The translations under genes and the position numbers were made by a program. Positions 11,055 to 22,953 of a stretch of 64,000 bases of DNA are shown piece by piece. The first letter of the stretch is position 1. Each line of letters starts with the position of its first letter. Source of the stretch: Sphagnum compactum (Eukaryota > Bryophyta > Sphagnopsida > Sphagnales); assembly GCA_965153455.1 (NCBI GenBank), contig OZ234497.1, forward strand, positions 5,456,001-5,520,000, given 5' to 3'. The notes beneath the pieces were generated by a model that did no database searches, was not told the origin of the DNA, and was given only the letters and a program-made list of their open reading frames with translations.

Positions 11055-14000
11055 TTACAAGAAACTGGTGCTCAGTGCTAGGTCCCGTAGATTGGTTAAC
11101 ACGTGTGTTCGTGTAGTCCCAATTTGGCGCGCTATCTCCAATTGCTCATCCAATGCCAACATTTCATAACTGCATCAACTCACCATAATGTATCATCTTA
11201 AACTGCATAGCATACAAATCTTGTCCATGAATCAGGATCAAAGTGGAGGACAAAGTTCTATCATCTGCAACAGCATGTTCTTTAGCCAAAAGTCACACAT
11301 AGACAAACAAAATCCAACATCAGCACAGGATCCAACAGTGAACAATGGAGATGCTTACTGGCTCAACAGCTCACAATCAACAATATTGTCAGGGCCCGGT
11401 CTGTGAGCTTTGCCATCACACCGAAACTGGCGAAATGCCCGGGGATTCAATCCTGCAACATGTGCAACTGAATCAACCAGTTTTCTCTGTAGAGTTTGCA
11501 GCCGCCGGAAGGTTAATTCATCCACTGGTGCTAGATAATCAATAGCACCATCCAGGGTCCCGAAGAGGACGGCAAAGCGGTTTGACCGTGCAGTGCTTGC
11601 AGTTGGGAGCATTTGCAACCGAAGGAACTTGGCTACATGTGCACCCAAGTGGAATTCTGCTCTTGGGAGCAGCTTCTGGCCCTTCCAGCTTTCCACACTT
11701 TTTGGAGCATAGGAAAAGATCTGCCATTGCCATCAGTCCTTATCAGCATTCCCTATTTTCTCAATGTCCATGTCTTACTCAAGCACTACACCTTTTCTGA
11801 GGAACATGCTACCACCAAAACTTCCACCAGCAAACTCTTTGAAGCATCTCACTTTCTTGGCATCAGTAAATGATGGCCGAAAAACCAGTACACATGGAAT
11901 TTGTAGCATGAAATAGTCTGAGCCTTACCTGAAGATTCTTGTGACTGTCCGACACCAGCAGACTTAGTGTACTTCCATCGATTAAAAATTCTGTTGTATA
12001 ACAGTCCAGTGCCCCAAAGTCTTTGGCCAGCAATGTAAGCTGGGCACCATCCTCTTTCCAGCACAGAAAGTAGATACTTTTATGGATGTCACCAAATAGC
12101 ACAAAGTTCTTCACCTGGAATGACATAATGGAGGTTGAAAGTCTTCAATCTGCTTATGAAGTGCGAGAACCTCACAGAAGAACATATTGCATATTAGAAT
12201 TCATGTCTGACACCATTGTATATAATTCGGGGGGCAAGTGAGAACTTACAATATTGAGGCTCACAACATAGAGAGGGGCATCAAAGAATGCAGCACCATT
12301 GAGTTCTGATCCATTCCATGTGTGAAGAATGATTTTGGGGCCTATTGCAATAAGAAGATGGCCCTGTAGTGATGCAATTGCTGATATGGCACCCTTAAGC
12401 TCCTTTGAGTAGACCTCTCTTGCCTGCACAAATGACGGAAATCCTTGTTTGTGTTGGACCAAAGGCAAAAGTGTGCAATAGAACAGATTCTTTCTCTACT
12501 ACCTTGTGCCAGATTTCTGATTGTCCGGGCAGATTATATTCCCCTATTAGACGGGGGTTTCAATGAACAAGATATAAACTATACAACACAGTGTATTGCA
12601 AGAGAACAAAGCTAGTAATAACAGCAGTAGTGTGAGGAATATTCCTACAATGGCAGTACTGATGTAAACATACCCATGTAGATGGATCATTGGTACCCTG
12701 GCCAACTGACACAAGTATGATACGCCCTTTTGCAGCAACATCCTCCCCTTGCACATAGGCAGTACCTATGGCAAGCATCGTTTGTGTCTGGTCTGTCATT
12801 ATGTTCTGTTGGGTAGTACACACACCCACAACTGCTAGGTTAGTTGAACACCCACAGATGCTCAAACCACAATCTTCCACAAACCTTCCAATTATACAAA
12901 CATGTGTGTCCTGACATTCTGTCACCGCTTCTGTTAGCAATTACTTTCAAAACAAGAGCATTCCTCCTGGTCTGTACCTTTCCCTCCGGAATCTAATCCA
13001 ACAAGCATCTCCATTTGTGTATCATTTACCCGAAAACTAACCCCAAGGAAAGCTACAGCATTAGGATTAGCCTCAAAACTTGAGAAATGGGGCATGCGTT
13101 GATGCTTCCCTGCGGATGCAGTACACTACAAAAAGGTTTTAAAAAGAGGCAATGTCCTCATTTGTCTCCATGTCATTTAAGACAATTATGTTCAAGTACA
13201 CAGAGACAGACAGGCACATATAGAGGCAGACAGACAGACAGACAGACCCACCCGTATGTTAACAATGCGAACAGTGAGGGCATTTTCTGTCATGTGCATC
13301 TTGATACTGGCTTTGGTCTCCCAGTCACTCCCTGGCTGGGCTGGCTCAATAATTCTGACTTCAAATTCTTCTGATGTCACAAGTTTCTGTCCATCCTCTG
13401 CCAGTGACTCCTCAGTTTGCTGATCAGTATAGTTTCCACTTGAAGCTTCACCAGCCATAACTTGAGATGCTGACCAGGATGACTGCCCCCACAAGCCAGT
13501 CAATGTTGAATTAAAGCTTCTATTCAACAGTCCTATGTTCCAACAATCATGCTCCAAAAACCAGTAAGACATACTAATGCAGACTGGCAGTCAATAGAGA
13601 GTACATTAAGGTTCACCAGTTGCACATAGCAGCACATCCAGGTGCAAATAACCATGGAAACAAAGGTACCAAATTATTGACACAAAGCAAAAAACAATGA
13701 AACTTGTGTGGAATGGCATCACAGTGACACTTACAGGAGTGGACATGATAAGGGCATACAGATTCACGTCCGGATGATATGTAACTTGATGAGGGGTACC
13801 ACGAAGTGGAATCTGAAACACCAAAATGATACCACAGTTTAGTATCATTTAGCTACATTCTTTTGTTGGCAATTTGGGACCTCACCCACAAAATTCAAGA
13901 ATCATAATCATCTTTACAGAGCCTAGCAACTGGGGTAACAAGATCACTGAGCTTCAGACAAGTCATCATCATCTTTGAAGTTCTCAGATAGGAAATGCAA

Positions 14001-17000
14001 AACAAGGAGTGATAATTCACACCTTCTGAACTGCCCAGTCATTATCATAAAAGAGAAGTGATGGTAGTTGACAGATCTTCAGGAGTCCCTGCACAATCAA
14101 TCCACCTAATTGATCACAAGGAAGGACAGCATCTGTATCTAATCAACAAAAATTTTCAGCGAATGCACTAATTCAGCTACATTGTCTATACATGGAAGAA
14201 CTATCTTAGTGCAAAAGATGGGTGGAGATAAGAACCTCTGCTGTGACATAGATAAAGCCATGTGTGCAATTTACATTGTGTAGAGGAGTGAAACCCAGTA
14301 TGGCTCCATCACAGAACTGCCATTTCACAGTCAATTATGGATGTTACAGAAATCTGTACTCAGTTTCTAGTTAAGACCTAGATTGGACTGAGCTACTGTT
14401 TTCAACATATTCCATCCCATGAGCAATCTTCTGAATAACTTGCAGAGATGATTGCATTTTGACCAACAACTATTATGACAAAAGAGACTGCAGGGATTTC
14501 TCATGTGGGTGGAAAATTGAGTCTCATTCTGTGGCTTCTATGATAATTGTGGCTAGCTGTTAGGAAGTGCCATATACATGCAGCCTTCAAATCTGAGAAC
14601 TTCAGCTCACCTGAGGGTGACATCGAATTCTTTGCCGACAGATCATGAGCCAAGCTGGTCTTGATCCTGTCACGAAAACACCAGACATAGAACCCACATT
14701 TCTGAAAGGATAAAATTGGAGGGTAGGGTTCTTCTCTCCAACCCCTTCATCCTCCCCACTAACCCAATCAATTGGCATACGCACAAACCGCAGGTGTGCA
14801 AGCCTAGGGGTTTCTTTGGCATTGCCCCTCCTGATTGAGTCTGCATACTCCAATGCATCACCAGTTTCAGGAACTTCGTAGCAGAAAGCATGATAACACA
14901 GCATTGTCCCATCAGAAAGAGTTGCAAGCAGGAACGGGCGGCCGAACTTTTCACCCCAGCGTTCAAAGCACACTTGAGTAACAAGTAGCTGAGATGCAGC
15001 CTTCCGTAACATATCTTCACCAGCTGTCTCATCCTCCTCTGCCCCATCTCGCAATGCCGCATTTGAGGACACTCTCTTCTCAGACACCTTGTTATCCCAA
15101 AGCACAGACATCCCATAGTTGAAGTTCTCAACACTGAAGACACATGTCACATGTGGGAGCTCATAAATCTCAAGTCTCCCAGTTTGACGACAGATGACGC
15201 AGAACACTTTACCCTGATCAGGAGCAGTAGACAATTGACTTCTCTCAGAAGAGTCTTTGCATGCCCTTCGCAACCAACAATAAGGACCTTTGTCTTGAGA
15301 AAGTGAAAAAGCTGTTATCAGGTCTGTATTGGAGGCAAAACTGGATGGTGAAGAAATTGTCATTGTGGATGTTGCTGGATCTGTTGCCGATAACCCATTT
15401 GCCACATGATATTAGGAGACCAAAACAAAGAAAAGTATTTGTTCACATCTAAAAGTTCAAACATGACATAACATGCAAGTGTGCCATTTCCACTGACATT
15501 CTCCCATGTCATCAGGGAGCTTTGCAAGACATTAGTACCCTTTCTTTCTTTAACAATGTGCAGCCTGTCTCCACAGAACAACCACAAAGGGAGAACATGA
15601 ATGATGAAAATATACCTCCCACAACTAGCTGTAAAGCACCATCTGCCATCTTCAATACAACAAACGGGTCTGCAATAGCTGCTCCGACCACCAGATTACC
15701 GGTTGAAGGAACACTTCCATTTGTCTCAGCCTCTGGCCTTTCAATGAGCAGCTCTTGCATCTGAATGGCTCCATCCAGAAGTCGTAATCCTCTATCAAAT
15801 ACCTGCACTACACAGTGCCTACACCCTCTCCACAGTATAAATATATCTATGGGAACCACTGGCCCCCACAACTCCTGGAATAAATCCTTCAAGATGTGAA
15901 TTTGGGTATGGAGCCTGCAACAACAACTTCCAGCATTCTATGGCACCAACAACTGTGGTGCACCATCCAAGTTCATTTTATCGTCAGCCCTCAAAGTAAC
16001 CTCATGAACAAACCCAGAATTGGACCCAACTGTTTTTAGTAAATGATCATTTTTGTCTACCTACCTGCCAAATAAATTGCCAGCAATGATGGTCCCTCCC
16101 TCTGTGTAGTACTCAACTGACTCAGTGACCTCTCCCAAGGTGTCTCCTGTTTCAAGAACCTGCCAAAAGATAAGGGGATGTGGCAGATAAGAGAATGGAC
16201 CATCCAGCAACTCAGAAAACTGCTTCTCAGCACGGTGTAAACTGGAAGGGTGCTTGCAATGTGATAGGAAGTCACAGGAACTAATATCCAGGACATCTAT
16301 ATGCAGGACATCTTACCATGGTTCGAGAACCCAAACTAATAATGAGGTAAGCATGGAACTCCTCATCTTTAGAAGTCACCAAATCAACGTCAGATGCAGA
16401 ATCTCTCTGCGCCTTGTGATAGACAGTCCAGATCCCAGTACACCCAGGGAGCTCAACCTGCAAGTCATGCACATTGTCATACAAATGAGCAACATCGAAT
16501 ATCTTTCATAAGAATAGAGAAATCTCCATTCTCACGATGAAGAAGAAACAGCAAGGTTAACACTTCCTCAGGAAGCCACAGAAAGAACCAAACAAGGGGA
16601 GACAAAAAACAAACAAAAAATGAAAACACACACTGGTATGAACAAAAGTGCCAGTCTCACACCTGTTCAGGGACCATCAACAGTATTATGTAAGATAGTG
16701 ACTTACTACCACAACTTCCCCACTGACTTCATCAGCTCCGTACAGCGGGTAAAGGCCGGTGAAAAGCACCATCATACGACCTGAGTTTCTGATGCAATTC
16801 TGGAAGCAACAGGAAGACTCAGCCATACTACTGGCTAGCAACAGACCTCACAACAAAGACCAGGTAAAGAAACAAAGAAAGACAGAAAGGGAAAAGAACA
16901 GGGAAAGACTAAGAACAAGTGGGCTTACAGGAAGCTCCCACTTACATGACCTGAAGCAAAATCATTCTGAAAATGCCAAAAGCGGAAATTCCAAACAGGA

Positions 17001-20000
17001 ATTTTTCTTTAAGAACCAACCCTCTAGTTCTCTTTAGAAGAACCTTAAAGGGTAGCCTTTTGCCTTCAGAAAGACAATAAGACTGACCATCTGGAAGACA
17101 AAAAACTTCTTACAACTACAAAGTCTCAAGAATCTGTAAAATTGACTATCGATAAATTGACTAAATGAGCAACATAGAACACAGTGTGCACCCCCACAAA
17201 CCTCTCATTCTAAAACAATTCCTCCATCATCCATCTCTTGTACATTGATCTCAAAGTCCAGATGCTAGGTATTACTTGCAGAATACCCCAGCATATTATA
17301 CTCTTGATGTAAGAATCATTACTTGTCAAACTTTGCCACCCAGTGATCATAGGAATGCCTACCTCTGTGATGAGATCAGGACGTATTGATTGATGTAGCA
17401 CAGATAGACTCCCATTCTTTCCATGACCAGAGCAAGCCACCTGCAGAATTATCCCAGATTCAAAGTCTGGAAAAAGGATACAGTGGTGGTGGTTGCAGAC
17501 ATCTATGTGCAATCAAGGTGTTTGCAAGAAGCACATCCAAGTAGCATGGAACAGGACACAAACTAGGATTCCAGATGACTGACAGCAGGAGAGAAACTAT
17601 AAAGGTTCATAAAGAACAATAAGAGAGAAAGAGAGGCTTTAAGAAGGCACAAACATCTGCAAGAAGATTGACTAATTGAGACCTGTTAAACTGCCTATTC
17701 CTGTCAATGATGTGGAGAAACTAAAATTCCCAAGAACCAGCATCCAGTGTCAAAATTAAGATGAAGAGGGTGGAGTATGTGGCCCACCCACCAGCTCATA
17801 ATTGCTCTGCTTGCTGAGTCCAGAAGCAGCTGCGTCTGCATTTGAACGCAGTCCATAAGCAAGGTCTCTCAGAGGACCAATGTTCACTAATGAATCCCTC
17901 ACCACAAAGGAGAAGGTCTTTTTCTGCATCATAAGTTTCCAGCCACGATATATAAATTTCCAAAAGCATCAAGCTAGAATCAGAAGTGATAGAAAGTTAC
18001 CTCAGCACAACTACCAATTGAATACAGAACTCTGCCTGTGCACGCAAGCTCAGAGATAATAGCCCAACAGTTCAGTACCTGGGAAGTATCAGATGAAGTC
18101 GGAGAGGAATAGTAAAGTGACATCTCTTCTGCACTCACGCCTTCCTGAACAGGATCAGAGGCTGCTCGTTTTAGCCTCTTTGCTGCTGGAACTGAGATAT
18201 CCCCTTCAATGTCACCCTGCTTGAAGAATAACAAGATTACAAAGAGTTAAGTCCTCAACAGTGTGTACAAAGTCTGAAGCACAAAAGATGCAGTGCAGAA
18301 AATCTCCAGAGAGCAGTTTGATTCTTTGATGAGGTTAGCCATCAGGAGGATTCTGCCAATGTAATACCCAGACTCCCTTTGATACCTATGGTAACAGAGA
18401 TTGAAAACAATCCCCACCTCCTCTTTACCAGGCTTGTAATTGAAACCTGGGGTTCCTGCTGATGCATTCCCTGCTGTGTATTGCACTAGGAGGCTATCCG
18501 CAAGCCGACTCCCGAGAAAAAAACACTTATCACCCACCATGCACATACACTTCACACAAACAGACACACACACAAAGTGGTGAAAACTCTGTTTTGTCAG
18601 AACCCACAAGTATGGAGAACTGCACTGCCCATCCCCAACAATCCTCAAACACAGTGAGTTGCACACAGCCCATCCAGAGCACATTCATAAGACTGTGGAT
18701 GCCATATGGACTTGCCATAAAACTGCCACCTGAAAAGGAGTTTTCAGGAAGATCATTCTGAAGAAGATCAACGAAAGGGTGGAAAAGCAACAGCTAATGC
18801 CATAGGGAAAGCTGCAACATATTCCTTGTTACACAATTCTTTTGAGCATCCCAGATTCTCCATGGAAAAGTTTTTGTATCAAATCATCAAGATTCCAAGT
18901 AACAGGAGAGAGGTGCACATGCTTACAGAGGCCAAAACTGAGGCCTTCGATCTAGACAGCTCTAAATTCTGCACAGACCTGCATCACAAACAGCATCCCC
19001 ATTCATGCTCTCAATAATTGTAACAAAAATGGTCAATGACAGAATCTGCTATAAGAGTAAAAGACTGAGAAAACCATGGTCTTCTACTCTTTTAGCACTA
19101 TCACCATCAAGACCCTCAACATACAGTCCCATGACAAGACAATATAGCACTACAGGGTTGTGTAACCCCAAATGCCTCATTTTAGTCCTGTTTCTGGTCA
19201 CAATAACAACGCACATAAGTCAAAAACAAGACAGGATAGGAAGGGTTGCCACCACACCTTCCATCATATACAAGAGAAAGAAGAAGTAAGTTGCCAGTCT
19301 TTGTTGATAGGAGAGCAACATCATGTGACACCCATGCGGCATGAGCGGTGTCAAGCTCTACTGTTATTTTGGATTTTGGAAAATCTGGACTGTGCAACCC
19401 CAAAGGCAAAATCAGAGCCCACTTCAGCCCTCTCTTCTTTGCTAAAACTTCTACTTTTTGTTTCAGGCTGGTGTTACCTACTCAATAGCCCTTTAGGTCA
19501 CAAGCAGATAACTGGACAATCAGTTCCCAATACTGACCTGCCTTCTGGTGCAACCGCAAATTCATTCAGGGCAAGTGCACATGAAGTGGACTGCATCCAG
19601 TAAACATAGGTATCCACATCACAAATGTTAACTGCAAGTGCATAATGGTTCTCAGAAAACATTCATGAAAAGGACTTTCAGCTTGAAATAGAAGTAAACA
19701 TAGCTGGAAAAAAAGACTGGCATTTAGACATTGTGCAGTGAACAAAAAGCAATAATGGAAATCTTTGCAACAAGTGAAAGGGCCAGATCCCAGGTTGTAA
19801 GGGCAGTACTTGACTGTAGTAGTGTATCGTATTTGCACACAGCACAAGCACACCACCAATAGGAGAGGGAACAGCCAAGAGCTTGTAGGCATCATAAGGC
19901 AGATTCTGTATCATAACAACAGATTGCACATGTGTAAGCTGTTGAGTTGTTATAGTGCAATTCTTAGGTCCGAACACTATCTGTTGGGTTCCTTTTGTGC

Positions 20001-22478
20001 AATTATCTCTATCCAAAAGAAATAGCACATCAGCTCTTAAGGAGGCACATAAAAAAGGAGCACACATACAGTAGCAGACCAGATGAGAGGATGCTGCTTC
20101 AGTGTGGTATTGATACTGAGTGCAGTAATGGCACATGTGTGCCGCCTTACTGCCACCCGTCCTGCCCATGTAGGCTCTTTCTCATGAAGCAGCACAACAA
20201 CTGGCTCTGTGTAACCTGCACAGCACACATTATTTGCCAGATCTGTGAATATTCAACACATTGGAGTCACACTGCTCCATCAGCATCCAGATGATTAGTA
20301 AGAACTATTAACACATTGAGTTCAGAAATGTCAAACTTTGAGAAGAAGACAACACTCCCAACCACACAAGTCCTTCACACAACTGCTGGACAAGATGCTT
20401 ATATAACATCAATTTGCTTCCAGATTCACAGATTCTGCAATGCACTGATGTGCACAGAGAGTGATTGAAGATTGCACAGAGAGGTAGTCTGTGATACTGG
20501 ACCAAACTGATAAATAGCAAGGATCCTGGAGTTATGAAAGCAATATCAAAGTCAACGGTGGGTAGGGAGTGATGCCTTGCCATGTAGAAACACAAAGTCC
20601 TTCACAAATTTTATATCCAGATCACGGAGGCTCACGACATATGATGACTCAATGCGAGCACAGATTATGCCTCCGAGGTTGGGTCCTTCTTCTTCTTCCC
20701 CAAGCCCATAACCTACCTGTGACTCCATAATTCCAGGTCAATTGGGGGGCCCCAAATATTCAGCAGTTATCCCAGACAAGCTGCAAGGAAAAAATGACAA
20801 CATACACCTCATCGTGAATGGCAGTGACTAGCTGACATTACATCCCCATTGATTCTATAAGTTCCCAACAGTGGGTGTAAGTAAACAGAGCATATTATGA
20901 TCTGCTCAAAACATTGTGTCCCGAGTTCCTGTTCCATTTCCAGAAGGACTGACAACAATGTAACTCACAGATCTGTAATAGGACCAACAACCACATTGGC
21001 ATGACTTCCCTTTCATGCCACTGAGTGTTGGGTCAATACAATGCTTTCATTCTTATGATCAAACATAATTGCAACCTCTTTGAAGCACAAGACATTCCTG
21101 ACCCCCAATACAATCAGTTTGAGCGACATGGGATCAGCACTACTGACCTGGGAGGCCTTCAAAATGACCATCTGACATGTGTACACCAGAACACCAGCAC
21201 AACGGCCCTGCGTGTCAGCTCGCACTATTGGCCCACAAGGAAAGCTCTCTCGACCTCGTTTCAGGTGTTGCCATTCTGGACCCTCAAAGTAATGCAAGGA
21301 GCTGCTGCCCAGTAGTATTGGCAGCACAACATCAAAAGATTCAGAATTTTTTGGTTATTGTTGAATGAAGGTTTTCTCGAAAAGAAAACCCTGAACCTTT
21401 CTTGACCCAAAACTCTGCCTTTTACGACTGAGAGCAAAATGTTAGTTTGTGTGGGCCAAGAGACAATAGAGAAACAATGGAGTCTCTTCACTGTATTAGG
21501 CACTTTACCTTGCACGAAGACCATGGGTGGAGTCATCAAATTCAAGAACTGCAATCTTTGCATCTCGGAAAGCCAGCACAATGGCATCACGGCGCCTCCG
21601 GCATTCTTCTCGTCGATGTGACAAGACTGCCAAGCTCTCCACATTTCCATGCAGTCTATACAAACAGAAACAATGGCTCAGATCATAAAGAACCTCACAA
21701 AACCTCCCAAATCCTGCCTGTAGAGAGAGATCAAAACCCCTCAGAAAATCTCATCAAAAGAGGCATCGTCATGGGTGGTGGCAAGAAGAGATTCTTCCTG
21801 GATACTGTGAAACTCTTATTGGAGGAGTATTTCTCAGGAGACTCCTCGGAGCTTTGCTTGCTTGCGAACCTCTACAACCCTAAAACTACAAACCCTAACT
21901 ACCAAGAGCGGCAAGAGCTGCGAAATGCTTGCTTGCGCCCAGCAGCGAAGAATATGATTTGCTTTATCTTTGCTTTGCTATACTGCATTTCAAACCTTCC
22001 GGCAGGGAGATTTTCGAAAACCAAACCTGTAAGAGCAAGCGAGTTCGAGCTTGACGGAAGAGACGGCAGCCGGGAGACTACTACCTCGAGCCGTTACTAG
22101 CTCAGTCTTTCCCACTGTGCCATGAATAGCACCAGCAGTAGCCACAGAAGAAGCGCCGCTGCCATTGTTGTTGCTGCTGCCACCACTACTACTCGTCCTC
22201 TCATCCCCTTCCAGCAGCACCCGAACATGGTAAACCTCGAGCAAATTGGCTTTGGCGACGACAAGGTTCGGTGGCAAGCCACCACTTCCGGATCCTCCTC
22301 CTCCCCCTTCCTTGGGCGTAGCAGAAACACCACCACCACCCCAGTACCCGAACTCAAGAGGCCCGAACGACGCAATGTCGGTTGTGTCCAAATGTCCCGC
22401 AGTGTGCGTCAGGTATGCCGCTGCACAATGCTCCACTCCCGTGGGCGAATGCACCATCTTGAACGCCGCATAGCTCAT
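11055..22478 (-). CDS. CPSF160: Cleavage and polyadenylation specificity factor subunit 1 (CPSF160)
   Basis: CPSF160 is the large scaffold of the nuclear CPSF complex that recognises AAUAAA and directs pre-mRNA cleavage and polyadenylation. I assembled 26 coding exons by frame continuity and splice sites: 22478-22027, 21655-21509, 21301-21148, 20716-20581, 20215-20070, 19905-19810, 19590-19538, 19389-19258, 18978-18927, 18549-18418, 18216-18079, 17923-17792, 17440-17363, 16457-16317, 16159-16065, 15818-15616, 15380-14611, 14316-14236, 14088-14023, 13812-13735, 13482-13252, 12805-12674, 12423-12250, 12114-11929, 11720-11359, 11169-11055. They sum to 4482 nt, 1493 residues, against 1442 remembered for Arabidopsis. 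The N-terminus MSYAAFKMVHSPTGVE, FEGPEWQHLKRGRESFP, KLLAVPSPIGGVLVLCANTI, RGTPHQVTYHP, AVGTAYVQGEDVA-like and C-terminal LSTSFL blocks are hallmark plant CPSF160 segments, and the C-terminal CPSF_A region is complete. A basic AAKRLKR near residues 511-517 suits a nuclear signal. Exon 1 adds Gly/Ser/Asn-rich inserts (about 46-67 and 96-115). Least certain are the exon 21 start and the exon 18 donor (gttctt). Intron 4 is GC-AG. Confidence 0.93.
20216..20580 (-). other. GC-AG intron (intron 4 of CPSF160)
   Basis: Exon 4 ends ...CTACATG and is followed by gcaagg. Exon 5 starts GTTACACAG after tgcag. Only this junction restores the conserved LHGYTEPVV reading. A GT donor in frame is not present nearby, so the donor is GC. 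Confidence 0.8.
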
Positions 22479-22953
22479 CTCCTCCTCAGCACCAAGCTTC
22501 TTCCGCCGCGCATGCAAGAAGAAACCACCACAAAACCAACAAGATCTCAAAAGGATTCTACAGACGAGATTCACAGCCAAGCAAGCACGAGTAGTTCCTC
22601 GATCACTATCTCTCTCTCTCCCTTGCTCTCTCTCTCTGCGAGGAAAGGAGCGCGAGAAGGGTCCAACAATCAGTAGCAGGATTTTTCCTTCTTCCAAACC
22701 TAAAAGGACCTGCTTCCAGACCTAAAAATGGTCCGGCAACAAGGACAAGCGCTAATTCTTCCTTTTTCCGAACCTACGATGTCCTCATTCCAGACCTAGA
22801 ACTGGTTCGGAAGTCGTCTTCTCCGCGTTGCCGCAGCACATTTCCGGTTCCTCTCTCTCTCTAGCCCTCTCTGTCGCTCGCTCTCAGATAGAGACGCACG
22901 AGAGACAGATTTGAGAGAGAGATAGAGAGGAGAGGATTGTTGTGTGGGGGATT
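22479..22953. promoter_or_regulatory. Shared divergent promoter of CPSF160 and eIF3f
   Basis: Only 475 bp separate the two start codons, so both core promoters and 5' UTRs must lie here. A 46-bp motif is duplicated in direct orientation at 22,691-22,736 and 22,765-22,810 (both contain TTCCAGACCTA then TGGTYCGG). The second copy also forms an inverted pair, TCCGAACC with GGTTCGGA. CT-rich tracts near 22,600-22,640 and 22,850-22,930 flank it, as is common in plant leaders. I see no clear TATA box. Confidence 0.75.

Noticed and set aside
14670-15143. 157-codon minus-strand frame inside CPSF160 exon 17
   Set aside because: It is an off-frame reading of the 770-nt exon, whose main frame gives conserved CPSF160 sequence.
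19172-19603. 143-codon plus-strand frame
   Set aside because: It is antisense to CPSF160 exons 7 and 8, which read as conserved protein on the minus strand.
22122-22676. 184-codon plus-strand frame rich in Ser/Thr
   Set aside because: It is the antisense of CPSF160 exon 1 and its CT-rich leader. The minus-strand reading matches a known protein start.
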